DNA from: Ochrovirga pacifica
Lineage (GTDB): Bacteria; Bacteroidota; Bacteroidia; Flavobacteriales; Flavobacteriaceae
Direction of reading: 5' to 3'
DNA: 64,000 nucleotides
Assembly (NCBI RefSeq): GCF_000220525.1
Contig: NZ_AFPK01000035.1
Location: 1 to 64,000 of the forward strand
Position 1 is the first letter of the stretch; each line of letters begins with the position of its first letter. Positions 61,576 through 64,000 of this stretch are shown piece by piece. The translations under genes were made by a program, and so were the position numbers. The notes under the pieces were generated by a model, which saw only the letters and a list, made by a program, of their open reading frames with translations, was not told where the DNA came from and did no database searches.

Positions 61576-64000
61576 TACTTAATTACAATTAGGGGTTTGC
61601 TACGGCCATTTATTTTTAAATAATAAATACCAGAGCTCATATTTTCGGGTAAAGATAGCACAGTGCTTTTGTTTGTAGAGTTGTATTCTATTTTTTTTGT
61701 AGGATGTGCTTGTCCTTGTATAGAAAATAAGGTAAATGTATCTGTTTGTTCAGAATTCAATATCTGTATTTGGTTGGTGTTTACTGGATTGGGACTAATT
61801 ATAAAGTCGTTGGTGTTTTTGGTTTCCTGATGGCTACCATCAAAATAAGGCAAAGCATACTGATAACCAGCTTTTCCTACTTTTTCTCCAATCAATCGAC
61901 CAGGTATGTCATCAGCAGGAGGGTGAATTCCTCCCCAAATTCTAGACAAACTAGTTTGATCTGATGCATCTCTGTAGGTTGCCCATTGTAAGGTGACATC
62001 TACCGATGGTCCTTTTTCAAAAACTAAAAACTCATCTTTTTTAGCAACAAACTCTCCGATACCTCCTGGAAAAAATGGATCTCCTGTAATCAAAGTCAAC
62101 ACTTCGGCAGCAGCTCTAGAAAAGGTAGAATGTCCTGAAACAAAACCAGCAAAAGGAGGAGTTACAAAAGAGGGTCTTTGATAAGGCCACCAATTTTTAG
62201 CTAAAATCCAACCTACACCAGCTATATCTTCTTTAGGATTCTGAATGTAGTCGTGCCCTCTCCAAGCTTTTACTTTTATTTTTCCCACATTTCTATTGTC
62301 AAATCCACTTAAAGGATCCCCTTCTTTAACCAATTCAATAAAACCTTCTTTTAAAGGAATTCCACCAGGATGATAGCGATCTAATTCAGGGTTACTACTT
62401 TGTCCTAATTTAGCCATGTATCTAATTGCTGAAATAGGTCTTACATAGTCCATCCAACCTTTAATACTCCATGCAGATATAGCAGCATCGTGCATAGCAC
62501 CTGCTAGAACAAAATAAGATTTTATATCCCATTCTAAGTCAGAGAGGACGTTGCCTGTGCCATTCCATTTTTTTTCTAACAAAGCATGGTCGCTTACGTG
62601 GTTTAAGATTGTAAACCAATGTCCAGGTGGAGTTTCAGAATCGGGGCCATCTGCCCAAAACTCAGCTAAAACTCTGGCGTAATCTGCTTTGGGAACTATT
62701 TGTTGTTGATAAGGTTGTTGAGTGTAGGGGTTAATGGAATGTCCTTTACTGATATCTCCTCCCTTTTCGTCTTTATAAAATAAAGGGTAGTCTTGGTATG
62801 AAAGGGGCATTTCATCTATAGAAATATTACCAATAGAAGCGGGTGAAATATCAATCAATACTCCATCATCAGGGTCTAAATGAGAACTCCATAAAGAGAC
62901 CAAAGAAAAGTTCCACTTGTACATGCGACTGTTTGTGGTATTTTGTAAAGTATCTAGTTGTGGCGGAGTATCGGGCAAGTGATACGCATAATAAGTAGTT
63001 CCATTACGCACTAAAGTACTTTTATCTGCTTCGGTCAATGAAAAAGGAATTACATTCCCCCATTCTGGACTTAAAAAGTCAGGGGTACTTTTAGATACAT
63101 TTCCACTTTGGTCTATAAACTTAGTAAAAGCTAAGGGTTGCCATCTATTGGGATCGTTAATTTTTAGGTTGTCTGCTCGGTCACTCAGCACTAGCTCTTT
63201 ATTTGTAGGGAAATACTTTTTATTACGATAATCGTTCTCTTCGTTAGAACCGTCAGTAAATCCAAATTGAATGATTTGTTGTGCAATATAATTTCCCAAA
63301 CAAGCTGCATCACCATTTTGGTAATCTACACAAGTATTTTCGGTGTTATAATTGAATTCTTGCATCAAAAGGTCAAATTTTTCTAAACTAACAGCTGCTC
63401 CAGGAGAATTTTTAAACCGATGAGTTAACAAACGGTAGAGGGCAAAAGAAATAGCTTTTTTTCTGTTTTCATCATTTTGAGTAGAAATGTCAAAGCCATC
63501 AAAATTACTTGAAAAATGATGAACGGTGTTTCCTATTAAATAGGGGGTAGCTGTAGGTGAAAAAATAGCCCAAGCATCGTACATAGCAATGGATGAATGA
63601 AATAAATTTCTTGCGTGTACTGTAGGTCTAGCATAATCGTTTCGTATGGCTGTAAGTAGAGCTTCGTTCCACAAACGAGCAATACTGCTGTTCTTTTCTT
63701 GGGTATTGGCAGATAAACTTACGTCTAATATAGTTTCTTTAGAAGTACAATTGTTATTGGTAGTAACAACAGCTACTTTTCCTGTTTTTTCTAATTCCCA
63801 CTTTACTGTAATTTGATGGGTTCCATGCCCTTTAATTATGGTTCCTCCTTGAACATTCCAGTTAAATTTAACGTTTTCTAAAGCAGGATACGTATAGGTT
63901 TCTTCTTTTAAGAATGTGGAGTTTGTAGCTCCTTGTATGGTAGAATTAGATAGGTACGTACAAGAACCATCATCATCTGTAGCTAGCGGATTGTAGGTAC
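61575..64000 (-). CDS. Secreted vanadium-dependent haloperoxidase/PAP2-like protein with T9SS tail (5' end outside window)
   Basis: The reading frame is open to the window edge, giving at least 807 residues. The visible N-terminal part has a calcium-binding-like NPLATDDDGSC stretch and a PKD-like beta domain (about 63750-63990). The catalytic domain keeps the whole active site: KNWWPYQRP (K-x6-RP) near 62171-62200, SGHS near 62121-62140 and SRIWGGIH (SR-x5-H) near 61923-61950. The C-terminus (DFIISPNPVNTNQIQILNSE and the following strands) is a type IX secretion sorting domain. The enzyme may oxidise halide with peroxide or hydrolyse phosphate; the family cannot settle this. A partial sequence is certain. 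Confidence 0.88.
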   Translation of the reverse strand, partial: TYNPLATDDDGSCTYLSNSTIQGATNSTFLKEETYTYPALENVKFNWNVQGGTIIKGHGTHQITVKWELEKTGKVAVVTTNNNCTSKETILDVSLSANTQEKNSSIARLWNEALLTAIRNDYARPTVHARNLFHSSIAMYDAWAIFSPTATPYLIGNTVHHFSSNFDGFDISTQNDENRKKAISFALYRLLTHRFKNSPGAAVSLEKFDLLMQEFNYNTENTCVDYQNGDAACLGNYIAQQIIQFGFTDGSNEENDYRNKKYFPTNKELVLSDRADNLKINDPNRWQPLAFTKFIDQSGNVSKSTPDFLSPEWGNVIPFSLTEADKSTLVRNGTTYYAYHLPDTPPQLDTLQNTTNSRMYKWNFSLVSLWSSHLDPDDGVLIDISPASIGNISIDEMPLSYQDYPLFYKDEKGGDISKGHSINPYTQQPYQQQIVPKADYARVLAEFWADGPDSETPPGHWFTILNHVSDHALLEKKWNGTGNVLSDLEWDIKSYFVLAGAMHDAAISAWSIKGWMDYVRPISAIRYMAKLGQSSNPELDRYHPGGIPLKEGFIELVKEGDPLSGFDNRNVGKIKVKAWRGHDYIQNPKEDIAGVGWILAKNWWPYQRPSFVTPPFAGFVSGHSTFSRAAAEVLTLITGDPFFPGGIGEFVAKKDEFLVFEKGPSVDVTLQWATYRDASDQTSLSRIWGGIHPPADDIPGRLIGEKVGKAGYQYALPYFDGSHQETKNTNDFIISPNPVNTNQIQILNSEQTDTFTLFSIQGQAHPTKKIEYNSTNKSTVLSLPENMSSGIYYLKINGRSKPLIVIK

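Noticed and set aside
1-64000. CRISPR arrays, insertion sequences, prophage or integrative elements
   Set aside because: No regular spacer repeats, transposase, integrase or flanking target duplications were seen; composition is even across the window.

Overview
The window looks like a piece of a marine Flavobacteriaceae (Bacteroidota) chromosome. This rests on AT-rich DNA, Bacteroidota promoter elements (TTG / TAnnTTTG), a fused CcoNO oxidase subunit, DUF5683, DUF6122, WbqC and DUF2851 proteins, a type IX secretion sorting tail, and several sulfatases with galactan-active glycoside hydrolases. The genus cannot be fixed from the sequence. No rRNA, tRNA, CRISPR array, insertion sequence or prophage was seen.

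Layout. 1-8.4 kb (minus strand) is housekeeping: a Crp/Fnr regulator, DUF6122, WbqC, signal peptidase I, dapB, DUF5683, parB-parA, pepD and a nitroreductase. 8.5-24.8 kb holds DUF2851, a fused alpha/beta 2-oxoacid dehydrogenase E1, a degenerate M1-peptidase-like protein joined to an outer-membrane barrel, a LOG-type hydrolase, a GH133 debranching enzyme, uvrA, and a three-gene RimK-like ATP-grasp / GCS2 ligase / N-formylglutamate amidohydrolase cassette. 24.8-36.7 kb (minus strand) is a polysaccharide-utilisation region: GH16-GH29, an unknown barrel protein, one sulfatase alone, and a sulfatase-GH2-sulfatase operon. Red-algal sulfated galactan (agar/porphyran type) is the best guess for the substrate. 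There is no SusC/SusD pair, sensor-regulator or sulfatase maturase in the window.

37.0-43.1 kb (plus strand) is a cbb3 oxidase operon (ccoS, ccoNO, ccoQ-like, ccoP, ccoG, ccoH, TauE/SafE), preceded by an FNR-type palindrome at activator distance from a good promoter. 43-60 kb contains sucC, rnz, a STAS-like protein, pyrB-pyrR, a TPR protein, two tandem DUF368 (PopT-like undecaprenyl-phosphate carrier) genes, aroE, an LpoB-like lipoprotein group, a DUF349 protein, a second uvrA and an isolated GH16 agarase-like lipoprotein. 60-64 kb contains a sigma factor with a tiny downstream ORF, an endonuclease III without cysteines, and a large secreted vanadium-haloperoxidase/PAP2 protein cut by the window edge.

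The most interesting regulatory signal is a near-identical pair of direct repeats (core ATCATWTGTA, 21-bp period) placed almost the same distance upstream of two sulfatase transcription units, with a weaker version upstream of the GH16-GH29 unit. This suggests one AraC/HTCS-like activator controls the scattered saccharolytic operons. Other points worth a second look are the pseudo-peptidase barrel, the ATP-grasp/GCS2 cassette, a reciprocal Asn/Asp swap in the E1 cofactor site, and the cysteine-free endonuclease III.
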